From contig DATBFG010000032.1 of NCBI GenBank assembly GCA_036558645.1, positions 1 through 5,303 of the forward strand: a DNA stretch of 5,303 nucleotides, read 5' to 3'. A program made the translations under genes and the position numbers. Below the pieces are notes generated by a model. That model had not been told where the DNA came from. It was given only the letters and a program-made list of their open reading frames with translations, and made no database searches. Origin of the DNA: DATBFG01 sp036558645. GTDB taxonomy: Bacteria > Acidobacteriota > Terriglobia > Terriglobales > Acidobacteriaceae. Numbering within the stretch: the stretch's first letter is position 1; every line of letters starts with the position of its first letter. Below are positions 5,220 to 5,303 of the stretch, piece after piece.

Positions 5220-5303
5220 TCACGAGCCAGCGGTGTGACCGTTTATGTGCTGCACTTCGCGATTGAGCCAGGCTTTAGCGAAGCGCAAGTCGCGAATGAC
5301 AGT
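5220..5303 (-). CDS. C-terminal end of an acidobacterial-type ECF RNA polymerase sigma factor (5' part outside window)
   Basis: Read on the minus strand from the window edge, the frame encodes TVIRDLRFAKAWLNREV, a nine-residue hydrophilic tail and TGA at 5222-5220. This matches the end of the region-4 helix-turn-helix in the sigma-70 subfamily ECF factors abundant in Acidobacteriota (consensus close to TVxRDWRxARAWLYREL; TIGR02999-like). Only 27 codons are visible, so promoter specificity cannot be assessed. The gene converges on the peroxidase fusion, with 19 bp between the stops. Genes of this sigma family often neighbour kinases carrying the tail type found at 2679-2984. The assignment relies on a short but characteristic motif. 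Confidence 0.78.
   Translation of the reverse strand, partial: TVIRDLRFAKAWLNREVQHINGHTAGS

Noticed and set aside
5245..5303. Plus-strand open frame from ATG 5245 to the window edge
   Set aside because: The minus strand here encodes the characteristic ECF sigma region-4 end, which explains the coding look of the segment.

Overview
The window is a stretch of bacterial chromosome, most likely from an Acidobacteriota member of the Solibacter/Bryobacterales type. This is inferred from the gene mix. It holds a serine/threonine kinase N-terminal tail of the form common in that phylum, the C-terminal end of an acidobacterial-type ECF sigma factor, a PEP-CTERM surface protein and a secreted di-haem peroxidase. 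Base composition is moderately GC-rich and looks even across the window. I see no tRNA, rRNA, CRISPR array or intact insertion sequence.

The left half (1-2546) is mostly housekeeping. The 5' part of ychF, a ribosome-associated ATPase, lies on the minus strand. Across a short divergent region carrying a 21-bp tandem repeat is rsmG, the 16S rRNA G527 methyltransferase. rsmG converges on, and overlaps by 13 bp, a small DUF423 membrane-protein gene. Only 33 bp separate the DUF423 start from a divergent aldo/keto reductase gene that carries a twin-arginine-like leader.

The right half (2547-5303) is an accessory or remodelled region. A 132-bp gap with a C8 tract and a small hairpin leads to a well-translated but truncated kinase N-terminal fragment (101 aa, no kinase domain). 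Its 3' part contains two successive inverted repeats. A strong ribosome binding site then starts a 727-residue open frame that joins two normally separate proteins: a signal peptide plus beta-sandwich domain plus PEP-CTERM sorting tail, and a second signal-peptide-like segment plus a MauG/CcpA di-haem cytochrome c peroxidase. An internal Shine-Dalgarno/GTG pair and an adjacent out-of-frame stop mark what looks like an old gene boundary. The last 84 bases are the 3' end of a convergent ECF sigma-factor gene. ECF sigma factor plus kinase with this N-terminal tail is a familiar acidobacterial pairing, so the sigma factor and the kinase stump may be parts of one regulatory locus split by the peroxidase fusion.

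The most interesting points are the PEP-CTERM/peroxidase fusion, the apparent half-domain permutation in its N-terminal part, and the kinase stump with its inverted repeats.
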